A stretch of DNA of 64,000 nucleotides from Pseudomonas nunensis (GTDB taxonomy: Bacteria; Pseudomonadota; Gammaproteobacteria; Pseudomonadales; Pseudomonadaceae). Shown here piece after piece: positions 51,405 to 59,302 of the stretch. Numbering within the stretch: the first letter of the stretch is position 1; each line of letters opens with the position of its first letter. The notes below the pieces were generated by a model. That model ran no database searches and was not told the DNA's origin. It was given only the letters and a program-made list of their open reading frames with translations. The translations under genes and the position numbers were made by a program. The stretch lies in contig NZ_CP101125.1 in NCBI RefSeq assembly GCF_024296925.1, forward strand, positions 4,218,501 to 4,282,500, written 5' to 3'.

Positions 51405-51719
51405 ATGTCCTGGATCATTCTGTTTTTCGCCGGACTGTTCGAAGTTGGCTGGGCCGTCGGCCTGAAATACACCGACGGCTTCAGCCGCCCGCTCCCCACT
51501 GCATTCACCGTCGCCGCCATGGCCATCAGCCTGGGTTTGCTCGGCCTTGCCATGAAGGAATTGCCGCTGGGCACGGCCTATGCGATCTGGACGGGTGTGG
51601 GTGCGGTGGGCACGGTGATCGCCGGGATTATTCTGTTTGGGGAATCGATGGCGTTGTTTCGGCTGGCGAGTGTGGCGTTGATTATCGCCGGGCTCATTGG
51701 GCTCAAGGTTAGCGCTTAG
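51405..51719 (+). CDS. sugE: SMR-family guanidinium exporter (SugE/Gdx)
   Basis: The 104-residue protein has four membrane helices with the conserved proton/substrate Glu13 in [20 protein letters not shown], and [19 protein letters not shown] in helix 3. The riboswitch upstream argues for guanidinium, the physiological Gdx substrate, rather than multidrug cations. The protein works as an antiparallel dimer. Confidence 0.93.
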   Translation: MSWIILFFAGLFEVGWAVGLKYTDGFSRPLPTAFTVAAMAISLGLLGLAMKELPLGTAYAIWTGVGAVGTVIAGIILFGESMALFRLASVALIIAGLIGLKVSA

Positions 51720-51731
51720 GCGGCTACCGCT

Positions 51732-51826
51732 TTCGCGAGCAAGCCCGCTCCCACAGTGAATGGGTGGCGTGTCCACCATTTGTGACACAACACATATCCA
51801 CTGTGGGAGCGGGCTTGCTCGCGAAG
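51732..51826. repeat. REP pair (family 1)
   Basis: Inverted CTTTCGCGAGCAAGCCCGC and its partner, between convergent genes. Confidence 0.9.
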
Positions 51827-51845
51827 AGGCCCTCAATCACACCCA

Positions 51846-53720
51846 CTACCTAACGGCCCCGCGCAACTCTCCCACCATCGCCTGCAACTTCGCCGGTTCC
51901 GCCACTTCAACCGCCACCGCCGGCCCTGCCACGATGGTCACCCGCGACCACAACCGGCGGAACAAACCCTTGCCCGGATCGCGGCTGAAGAAACTCCCCC
52001 ACAACCCTTGCAACGCCAGCGGAATCACCGGCACCGGTGTCTCTTCGAGAATCCGCGTCAGCCCGCCCCGGAATTCATTGATCTCACCGTCAGCGGTCAG
52101 TTTTCCTTCAGGGAAGATGCACACCAACTCGCCGTCCTTCAGGTACTGGGCAATCCGCTTGAAGGCCTTTTCGTAGATCTGGATGTCTTCCTGACGCCCC
52201 GCGATCGGAATCGTCCCCGCCGTGCGGAAGATAAAGTTCAGCACCGGCAGGTTGTAGATTTTGTAGTACATCACAAAGCGAATCGGCCTACGCACCGCGC
52301 CGCCAATCAGCAAGGCATCGACAAACGAAACGTGGTTGCACACCAGCAACGCCGCGCCTTCGTCGGGAATCAGGTCGAGGTTGCGATGCTCCACGCGATA
52401 CATGGAATGGCTGAGCAGCCAGATCATGAAACGCATGCTGAACTCAGGAACGATGCTGAAGATGTAGGCGTTGACGCCGATGTTCAGCAGCGACACCACC
52501 AGGAACAATTGCGGGATCGACAGTTTCACCATGCTCAGCAGCACGATCGAGACAATCGCCGACACCACCATAAACAATGCGTTGAGAATGTTGTTGGCCG
52601 CGATCACCCGCGCCCGCTCGTTCTCGGCCGTGCGCGATTGAATCAGCGCGTACAGCGGCACGATGTAGAAACCACCGAAAATCCCCAGCCCGAGGATGTC
52701 GATCAACACCAGCCAGGTATGGCCAAAACCAAGGACTTCGATCCAGCCATGGCCGGTCACGCTGTCTGGAATACCGCCGGAATGCCACCACAGCAGCAAA
52801 CCAAACACCGTCAGGCCAAACGAGCCGAATGGCACCAGGCCGATCTCGACTTTGCGCCCGGAAAGTTTCTCGCAGAGCATCGAACCGAGGGCGATACCCA
52901 CCGAGAACACGGTCAGGATCAACGTCACCACGGTTTCGTCGCCGTGCATCCATTCCTTGGCGTAGGCCGGGATCTGCGTCAGATAAATCGCCCCGACAAA
53001 CCAGAACCACGAGTTGCCGACAATCGAACGCGACACCGCTGGCGTCTGCCCCAGGCCCAGCTTCAAAGTGGCCCAGGACTGAGTGAAAATATTCCAGTTC
53101 AGGCGCATCTCGGGGGATGCGGCTGCCGCGCGGGGAATACTGCGGCTGGCCAGGTAACCGAGCACCGCGACACCGACAATCGCGGTGGAGACGATGGGCG
53201 CGTAGTGACCGGACGACATCATGATCCCGGCGCCAATGGTCCCGGCGAGGATCGCGAGGAACGTGCCCATTTCCACCAGGCCGTTGCCGCCCACCAGTTC
53301 CTCTTCACGCAAGGCTTGCGGCAGGATCGAATACTTCACCGGCCCGAACAGCGCCGAGTGGGTGCCCATGGCGAACAGCGCCACCAGCATCAGCGACAGG
53401 TGATCGAACATAAATCCGACCGCGCCGACCGCCATGATGGCGATTTCGCCAAGCTTGATCAGACGAATCAGCGCGTCCTTGGCGAATTTTTCCCCGAACT
53501 GCCCGGCCAGCGCCGAGAACAGGAAAAACGGCAGGATGAACAACAGCGCGCACAGGTTGACCCAGATCGAGCGGTCACCGTCGATGGTCAACTTGTACAG
53601 AATGGCGAGGATCAACGACTGCTTGAAGATGTTGTCGTTGAAGGCCCCGAGGGACTGTGTCACGAAAAACGGCAGGAAACGCCGGGTGCGAAGCAAGGTG
53701 AACTGTGAGGGGTGACTCAT
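51846..53720 (-). CDS. MFS transporter-acyltransferase fusion (LplT-PlsC-like)
   Basis: The 624-residue protein joins an N-terminal 12-TM MFS domain (residues 1-410; FNDNIFKQSLILAILYKL, FSALAGQFGEKFAKDALI, FGPVKYSILPQALREEELV) to a C-terminal glycerophosphate acyltransferase domain (430-624) with NHVSFVDALL (the HX4D box) and IFPEGKLT. This is the layout of LplT/Aas-type lysophospholipid flipping plus re-acylation in one chain, without the acyl-ACP synthetase part of E. coli Aas. It probably recycles lysophospholipids at the inner membrane. Confidence 0.9.
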   Translation of the reverse strand: MSHPSQFTLLRTRRFLPFFVTQSLGAFNDNIFKQSLILAILYKLTIDGDRSIWVNLCALLFILPFFLFSALAGQFGEKFAKDALIRLIKLGEIAIMAVGAVGFMFDHLSLMLVALFAMGTHSALFGPVKYSILPQALREEELVGGNGLVEMGTFLAILAGTIGAGIMMSSGHYAPIVSTAIVGVAVLGYLASRSIPRAAAASPEMRLNWNIFTQSWATLKLGLGQTPAVSRSIVGNSWFWFVGAIYLTQIPAYAKEWMHGDETVVTLILTVFSVGIALGSMLCEKLSGRKVEIGLVPFGSFGLTVFGLLLWWHSGGIPDSVTGHGWIEVLGFGHTWLVLIDILGLGIFGGFYIVPLYALIQSRTAENERARVIAANNILNALFMVVSAIVSIVLLSMVKLSIPQLFLVVSLLNIGVNAYIFSIVPEFSMRFMIWLLSHSMYRVEHRNLDLIPDEGAALLVCNHVSFVDALLIGGAVRRPIRFVMYYKIYNLPVLNFIFRTAGTIPIAGRQEDIQIYEKAFKRIAQYLKDGELVCIFPEGKLTADGEINEFRGGLTRILEETPVPVIPLALQGLWGSFFSRDPGKGLFRRLWSRVTIVAGPAVAVEVAEPAKLQAMVGELRGAVR

Positions 53721-53832
53721 CTTCCGTGTTTCCCTGATGTTGGGTAGCTGATGTTAGGTAGAGAGCGGCGTGGAATTTGTTATTCGAATATCGAACGCCG
53801 ATCCAGGCCACACATTACCTAATCTTTGCAGG

Positions 53833-54984
53833 TTATTTCTTTAATCCTGCAATGCACGGCGAGACAAACAGCTCGCCACGCCACGCGCCCTGCACGGTGC
53901 GCTTGCCGACGATCAGCCACATCACCGCCAGCAACGCCACCAGCACACAGCCGAAGACACTGAAAAAGGTGAGGTTCAAGGTGCTGGCCAGTTTCAACGT
54001 TGCCAGAGAATAGACGCCCAGCGGGAAAGTGAAACCCCACCAGCCAAGGTTGAACGGGATGCCGGCGCGCATATAACGCACGGTGATCAGCACCGCGATC
54101 AGCATCCACCACAGCCCGAAGCCCCACAACGTGATCCCGGCCACCAGCCCAAGCCCGGCGGCGATTTCGCCCATGCCCGGCAAGCCATTGGCGGCGAAGA
54201 TTGCCGGGGCATCGGCGCCCAGCAGCAACATGCCGAGCGCGCCGGTGCCGATTGGGCCGAGCGCCAGCCAGCTCGAAGCGGCCATGTTTTCGTGGGGCAG
54301 TTTATGCAGCGCCATGCGTAGCAACAGAATCGTCAGAATGCTGAACGCCACCGGTAGGGAAAATGCCCACAGCACGTAGCTGGTCACCAGCACCACCAGT
54401 TGCGAGTGAGCCTCGGCCAGATGCGGCGCCAACAGGCCACCGCTGGCGGCCGCCACTTCTGCGGCGACCACGGGCAACAACCAGACAGCGGTCATTTGGT
54501 CGATGCTGTGTTCCTGGCGGGTGAACATCATGTACGGAATCAGCACCCCGCACGCCAGGGACATCGCCACATCCAGCCACCACAGCACTTCGGCTACATG
54601 AATGACCCCGTCGCCCCAACGCGGCAAACCGAACACCAGGAAGCCGTTGATGATGGTCGCCAGGCCCATGGGAATGGTGCCGAAAAACATCGAAACCGTT
54701 GAGTGACCGAAAATCCGTCGCGCCTCATCGAAGAACAACACCCAGCGCGCCGCGTACAACCCGGTAAACAACACGAACAGAAAGATGTTGAACAGCCACA
54801 AGCCCTCGGCCACCGCGTGCAAACCTGGGATGGCGACGGGCACTTGCGCCAGCGCCAACGCGAGCACGCCCGTGCCCATGGTCGCGGCGAACCAGTTCGG
54901 GGTGAACTGGCGAATCGCTTCCAGCGGACGCGGAAGAAGACTTAAAGGTTTGTAACCGGGCTTGGCAGCATTGGGGCAGATCAT
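53833..54984 (-). CDS. TDT-family transporter (TehA/SLAC1-like)
   Basis: The 383-residue protein has ten hydrophobic helices and FTPNWFAATMGTGVLALALAQVP near the start, the TDT family signature with the conserved GTG. SIDQMTAVWLLPVVAAEVAA and FNLGWWGFTFPLGVYSLATLKL are further family segments. Relatives move tellurite, sulfite, malate or anions. The substrate is not assignable. Confidence 0.88.
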   Translation of the reverse strand: MICPNAAKPGYKPLSLLPRPLEAIRQFTPNWFAATMGTGVLALALAQVPVAIPGLHAVAEGLWLFNIFLFVLFTGLYAARWVLFFDEARRIFGHSTVSMFFGTIPMGLATIINGFLVFGLPRWGDGVIHVAEVLWWLDVAMSLACGVLIPYMMFTRQEHSIDQMTAVWLLPVVAAEVAAASGGLLAPHLAEAHSQLVVLVTSYVLWAFSLPVAFSILTILLLRMALHKLPHENMAASSWLALGPIGTGALGMLLLGADAPAIFAANGLPGMGEIAAGLGLVAGITLWGFGLWWMLIAVLITVRYMRAGIPFNLGWWGFTFPLGVYSLATLKLASTLNLTFFSVFGCVLVALLAVMWLIVGKRTVQGAWRGELFVSPCIAGLKK

Positions 54985-55089
54985 GGCGAACTCCTGTCCT
55001 CTGATGAGGTAGAGCCCATGGTAGATCCGGATCGAATATCTATATAACGGGTAATATCTCTAACTGTTATCTGTTTTGCAGATATACAG

Positions 55090-55401
55090 TCAGACGCTGC
55101 CTTCTGACTCGATCACCAAAATTCGCGCCGCGCCGATGGGATGCGCCACATGCGCGGTGCCCACCGATGCATAAAAAATATCGCCGACCTCAAGCAAGGT
55201 TTGCTGCTCGACGCCCTCTTCGCGGTAATGCATTTGCACTTGTCCATCGAGCACCACAAACACTTCCTGACCATCATTGACGTGCCATTTGTACGGCTGA
55301 TCGGTCCAGTGCAAACGCGTGGTGATGCCGTTCATGTTGGCAATGTCCAGCGCGCCCCAGGCACGTTCGGCGGTAAAGGATTTGCTGCGGATGATTTTCA
55401 T
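55090..55401 (-). CDS. Cupin-domain protein
   Basis: The 103-residue single-domain cupin shows TRLHWTDQPYKWHVNDGQEVFVVLDG with the metal-binding His/Glu of motif 1 and VGDIFYASVGTAHVAHPIG as motif 2 with the last His. It lies 34 bp downstream of a LysR gene on the same strand. The reaction is unknown. Confidence 0.85.
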   Translation of the reverse strand: MKIIRSKSFTAERAWGALDIANMNGITTRLHWTDQPYKWHVNDGQEVFVVLDGQVQMHYREEGVEQQTLLEVGDIFYASVGTAHVAHPIGAARILVIESEGSV

Positions 55402-55435
55402 GCGGCGGTCCGTCGAATGAGTGGCGAGGCCAAGG

Positions 55436-56335
55436 CTAACTCAAACCGGCGAACAACTGCGCCAGCCAATCGATAAATACCCGCACCCGGTTGCTCAGGT
55501 GGCGGTTCGGCGGGTACAGCACATGAAACGGATAACGCGGCGGGCGCCAGTCTTCAAGGATTGGCACCAGCTCGCCGCGCTCGATGTGCGCCTGCACGCT
55601 GTAGGCGAAGGTGTGAATGACGCCGAGCCCGGCCAGCCCTGCGGCCAGATGTGCATTGCTTTCGTTGACACTGAATCGCCTCTGGCCGCGGATCTCCAGT
55701 TTTTCGCCATGGCGCTCGAACCGCGCCGGCATCACGCGCCCGGTGCGGGCCGAGTGGTAGGTGATTATGTGGTGGTTTTTTTCCAGGTCGCGCGGGTCGG
55801 ACGGTATGCCGAAACGTTCGAGATAGCCCGGCGTCGCACAGGTGACCCATGACGCCGTCCCCAACGGACGCGCCGCCATGGAAAGCTCATCCAGCGGCCC
55901 GCCGCGAATCACGCAGTCGACGTTTTCGCTGATCAAGTCGACTTGCCGATCGCTGACGCCCATTTCAATCTGGATATTCGGATAACGCGCATAGAAATCC
56001 GGCAGTGCGGGAATGATCAGGAGCGTCGCCACCGAACCACCGACGTCTACGCGAACCTTGCCCCGGGATTGGCCTTGGGCGCAGGCGAAGCTGTTGTCCA
56101 GATCATCCAGCTCCACCATCAACTGCATGGCGCGCTCGTAATAAGCCATGCCATCGGCCGTGACGGTGAGCCGGCGCGTGGTGCGCTGCAGCAGCCGCAC
56201 ACCGAGATGTTCCTCCAACTCGGCGACCAATTTGCTGACGGAGGTTTTCGGCAAACTCAGGGAGTCAGCGGCTTTGGTAAACGACCCTGCCTGCACGACG
56301 CGGGCAAACACGCGCATGGCCAACAATTGATTCAT
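55436..56335 (-). CDS. LysR-family transcriptional regulator
   Basis: The ATG at 56335 behind GAGGTG gives 299 residues (MNQLLAMRVFARVVQAGSF). The HTH is at residues 15-45 (SFTKAADSLSLPKTSVSKLVAELEEHLGVRLLQRTTRRL), and the effector domain is of the CrgA/PtxR-like group (IPALPDFYARYPNIQIEMGVSDRQVDL). It is divergent from the SDR gene (160 bp) and probably regulates it, as is usual for LysR regulators. Confidence 0.92.
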   Translation of the reverse strand: MNQLLAMRVFARVVQAGSFTKAADSLSLPKTSVSKLVAELEEHLGVRLLQRTTRRLTVTADGMAYYERAMQLMVELDDLDNSFACAQGQSRGKVRVDVGGSVATLLIIPALPDFYARYPNIQIEMGVSDRQVDLISENVDCVIRGGPLDELSMAARPLGTASWVTCATPGYLERFGIPSDPRDLEKNHHIITYHSARTGRVMPARFERHGEKLEIRGQRRFSVNESNAHLAAGLAGLGVIHTFAYSVQAHIERGELVPILEDWRPPRYPFHVLYPPNRHLSNRVRVFIDWLAQLFAGLS

Positions 56336-56495
56336 GACGAACACCTCGGGTGACAGGCCCTGAGTATTGTCCACAACCATGTACAAACAAACCCGATTCT
56401 GGTGATTTTTCTGCTGAATCTTGAGGCATACAGTGGGTTCAACGACGCAAACCCTTGCCGACCAATTCCTACATGACTCAGCGGAGATTCACACC

Positions 56496-57245
56496 ATGAG
56501 CAGCACCCTCAAAGGCAAAATCGCATTGATCACCGGCGGTACCACCGGCATCGGCCTGGCCTCGGCGCAAGCCTTCGTGGACCAAGGCGCCACCGTCTTC
56601 ATCACCGGTCGCCGTCAGGCGGAACTGGACGCGGCGGTGGCCTCCATCGGCCACAACATCACCGGGATTCAGGGCGACGTGTCGAACCTGGCCGATCTGG
56701 ACCGGATCTTTGCCGTGATCAAAGACCAGGCCGGCGCTCTGGATATTGTGTTCGCCAACGCCGGCGGCGGCGACATGTTGCCACTCGGCGCAATCACCGA
56801 AGAACACTTCGACCGGATCTTCGGCACCAACGTCAAAGGCCTGCTGTTTACCGTGCAGAAATCCCTGCCCCTGTTGAAGGACGGCGGTTCGGTGATCCTC
56901 ACTGCGTCCACCACTGCCACCAAAGGCACGGAAAACTTCAGCGTCTACAGCGCCAGCAAAGCTGCGGTGCGCAACTTCGCCCGCTCCTGGTTGCTGGATT
57001 TGAAAGCACGCAAGATTCGCGTCAACGTCATCAGCCCCGGCCCGATCCACACGCCCGGCTTGACCGGAATTGCGCCGCCGGACCAGCAGCAAGGCCTGCT
57101 GGACTTCCTGACCAGCCAGGTTCCGATCGGTCGCCTTGGCGAGCCGGGCGAAGTGGGGAAAGCGGCGGTCTTCCTGGCGTCGGACGACAGCAGCTTCATC
57201 AACGGGATCGAGCTGTTTGTGGATGGCGGGTTCGCGCAGATTTGA
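56496..57245 (+). CDS. SDR-family oxidoreductase
   Basis: The ATG at 56496 after GCGGAG gives 249 residues; the frame from 56421 is rejected. Cofactor motif ALITGGTTGIG (NAD(P)), NAG in VFANAGGG, catalytic YSASK near residue 150 and VNVISPGPIHTPGL make this a classical short-chain dehydrogenase/reductase. Acidic/basic residue pattern (ITGRRQAELD) suggests NADPH. It is divergent from a LysR regulator. Confidence 0.93.
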   Translation: MSSTLKGKIALITGGTTGIGLASAQAFVDQGATVFITGRRQAELDAAVASIGHNITGIQGDVSNLADLDRIFAVIKDQAGALDIVFANAGGGDMLPLGAITEEHFDRIFGTNVKGLLFTVQKSLPLLKDGGSVILTASTTATKGTENFSVYSASKAAVRNFARSWLLDLKARKIRVNVISPGPIHTPGLTGIAPPDQQQGLLDFLTSQVPIGRLGEPGEVGKAAVFLASDDSSFINGIELFVDGGFAQI

Positions 57246-57254
57246 TCGGCGCCA

Positions 57255-57295
57255 TAAAAAACGCGGCGCCTTGATGGGCGCCGCGTTTTTTTATG
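57255..57295. terminator. Bidirectional terminator between SDR and MFS genes
   Basis: AAAAAACGCGGCGCC-TTGATG-GGCGCCGCGTTTTTTTAT: A-run, 11-bp GC stem and T-run, so it can stop transcription from both sides. Confidence 0.9.
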
Positions 57296-58475
57296 ATTGG
57301 CAGACTTTCAATGATCGTTGGCGCAGCAATGCCGCCAACGCACCCACGGCCAGGACGATTAACACCGCGCCATAACCATCGGTGGTCGCGATCAATCCAA
57401 AGGTGCGGGTCAGGTTCCCGGCCAGCAATGACGGCAAGCAGAACGCCAAGTAACTAAGTACATAAAACGACGACATCAAACCGGCCCGTTCATGGGGCAA
57501 GGCCAGCGATACGAGGCTGCGCACCGCGCCGAGGAAACCGGCACCGAAACCGCAACCGGCCACCAGGGTGCCGATGAAAAACAGCGACAGACTGGCACTG
57601 TGGACGGCCGTCAAGATCAGCACAATGCCAATCGGCAGCAGACTGGCGCCCAAACGCAGGACCTTGTCCGCTGGCCGATTGCGCAAGGTGTAGATCATCA
57701 ACGCGCCGGTCACCGTTAAGGCCGCGACGGTCGCGCCGCCGATCAGGTTCGAAGTCGAGCCAGTGGCGGTGCGAACCAGTGATGGCGCCAACGAAGCGAA
57801 GAAACCACCCAGCGCCCATACGGCGGTGTTGATTGGCAGCACCGACCACAAGGTCCGCCGTGCCTGGACCGGCACATGCAAGGTCGGCCGCAGCGAAGCC
57901 CATACGCCAGGCTGCGGGCTGACGCTTTCTGGCAGGCGCCAAACGTACAGCGCCTGCATCGCAAACAGCGCCAGCAATAGCCAAAAGGTCAATTGCAACG
58001 GCAGTGGCGCGTACTCGGCCAACAAACCACAGCCCATCGCGCCAACGGCCATGCCCAGCAACGGCGCAACACTGTTGATCAGCGGCCCTTGCTGGCGATC
58101 GGTGTCCAGCAATGCGGCGCTCAATACGGCCGTGGCCATCCCCGTCGCGAAGCCCTGAAGCACCCGGGCACTGATCAACCAGGCGACGCCGTCGGCGTTG
58201 ATAAACAGCAGCATCGCCAGCATGTTGAGAAGGATCGCAGTAAAAATCACCGGTTTACGCCCAAGGAAATCCGAGAGTGAACCGACGGTCAGCAGCGCCA
58301 CCAGCAAGCTGAGGGCATACACACCGAAGATCAGGGTCAGGGTCGCGGCGGAAAACTGCAGTTGATCCTGATACAGGTGATACAACGGCGTCGGCGCCGT
58401 GGAAGCGGCGAGAAAACTGAGTAAAGTGATCGCCAGAAACCACAGGCTGGAACGATTTGATGCTGGATGAGACAT
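57291..58475 (-). CDS. MFS transporter (12-TM)
   Basis: The ATG at 58475 gives 394 residues. It has 12 hydrophobic segments with the MFS motif GSLSDFLGRKPVIF between TM2 and TM3. It is divergent from a TetR gene, so it is probably an efflux pump controlled by that regulator. Its ribosome site (GGAG, 58483-58486) lies inside one arm of a perfect 17-bp inverted repeat. Confidence 0.9.
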   Translation of the reverse strand: MSHPASNRSSLWFLAITLLSFLAASTAPTPLYHLYQDQLQFSAATLTLIFGVYALSLLVALLTVGSLSDFLGRKPVIFTAILLNMLAMLLFINADGVAWLISARVLQGFATGMATAVLSAALLDTDRQQGPLINSVAPLLGMAVGAMGCGLLAEYAPLPLQLTFWLLLALFAMQALYVWRLPESVSPQPGVWASLRPTLHVPVQARRTLWSVLPINTAVWALGGFFASLAPSLVRTATGSTSNLIGGATVAALTVTGALMIYTLRNRPADKVLRLGASLLPIGIVLILTAVHSASLSLFFIGTLVAGCGFGAGFLGAVRSLVSLALPHERAGLMSSFYVLSYLAFCLPSLLAGNLTRTFGLIATTDGYGAVLIVLAVGALAALLRQRSLKVCQS

Positions 58476-58477
58476 GG

Positions 58478-58520
58478 GCACACTCCGCAAAAGCTAAGTT
58501 TTTGCTTTTGCGGAGTGTGC
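58478..58520. promoter_or_regulatory. Perfect 17-bp inverted repeat (TetR operator or RNA hairpin)
   Basis: GCACACTCCGCAAAAGC (58478-58494) and its exact reverse complement (58504-58520) flank TAAGTTTTT. It lies between the divergent MFS and TetR genes. It could be the TetR operator, or in MFS mRNA a hairpin that buries the ribosome site. Confidence 0.7.
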
Positions 58521-58566
58521 TACTGACCAGCGCTTAAAGCAAATTCTTTGTGTTAAGGTCCGATCC

Positions 58567-59109
58567 ATGGCTATTAAAGAAGGTTTACGCCCGGGCGGCA
58601 GAAGCGCCCGAGTGCAAGAGTCGATTCATTCGGCGGTCCGCGCGCTCCTCGAAGAGCAGGACCGCGCGTCCGTGACCGTGCCGCAAATCGCCGCGCGCGC
58701 GGGGGTGACGCCGTCGACTATTTATCGGCGCTGGGGCGATTTGTCGGTGTTGCTGGCGGATGTCGCTCTCGCCCGCATGCGCCCCGACAGCGAGCCGGCC
58801 AACACCGGCAGCCTGCGCGGCGATCTGCGCGCGTGGGGCGAGCAGTATCTGGATGAGATGAGTTCGGAACTGGGTCGCAATCTGTTGCGCGACATACAGT
58901 GCAGCACTACGCCGGGTTTGTGCACAGTGATCATTGGCGGGCAGTTGCAGACCATTCTGGATCGCTATCCGGATCAGCCGCAGCCGAGCGTTGATCGCCT
59001 GATCAACCTGATCTCGGCACCGACGGTGTTTCGCGTGCTGTTTTCGGCAGCGCCGCTGGAGGTTGAGGAATTGCATCGGTTGATTGAGATTGCGTTGAAT
59101 CAGTACTGA
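58567..59109 (+). CDS. TetR-family transcriptional regulator
   Basis: The 180-residue protein has the TetR HTH at about residues 20-65 (ALLEEQDRASVTVPQIAARAGVTPSTIYRRWGDLSVLLADV), with the typical 'Y-x-x-x-G-D' ending, and a helical ligand domain after it. It is divergent from the MFS gene with 91 bp between starts. No ligand can be predicted. Confidence 0.9.
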   Translation: MAIKEGLRPGGRSARVQESIHSAVRALLEEQDRASVTVPQIAARAGVTPSTIYRRWGDLSVLLADVALARMRPDSEPANTGSLRGDLRAWGEQYLDEMSSELGRNLLRDIQCSTTPGLCTVIIGGQLQTILDRYPDQPQPSVDRLINLISAPTVFRVLFSAAPLEVEELHRLIEIALNQY

Positions 59110-59111
59110 CG

Positions 59112-59183
59112 CCTTCGCGGGCAAGCCTCACTCCTACGGATTTTCACCGTCTGTAGGAGCGAGGCTTGCCCGCGAAAGCGTCC
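59112..59183. repeat. REP pair (family 1, CGGGCAAG variant)
   Basis: CTTCGCGGGCAAGCCTCACTC and inverse GAGCGAGGCTTGCCCGCGAA. The variant core differs from the usual GAGCAAG. Confidence 0.85.
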
Positions 59184-59302
59184 GGTAGATCACCTGCGAC
59201 ACCCCGCCACGCCACGACCTTGGTCGACACTGACGAACCCGTGCCATCGTGCGAGACTGTCTGTCCGGGCCTGAACCCCGGTGTCTTTTGTCTGGAGTTT
59301 CC

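Noticed and set aside
52008-53708. 566-codon open frame opposite the MFS-acyltransferase gene
   Set aside because: It is rich in Gln, His and Arg, as antisense shadows of membrane proteins are; no start signal.
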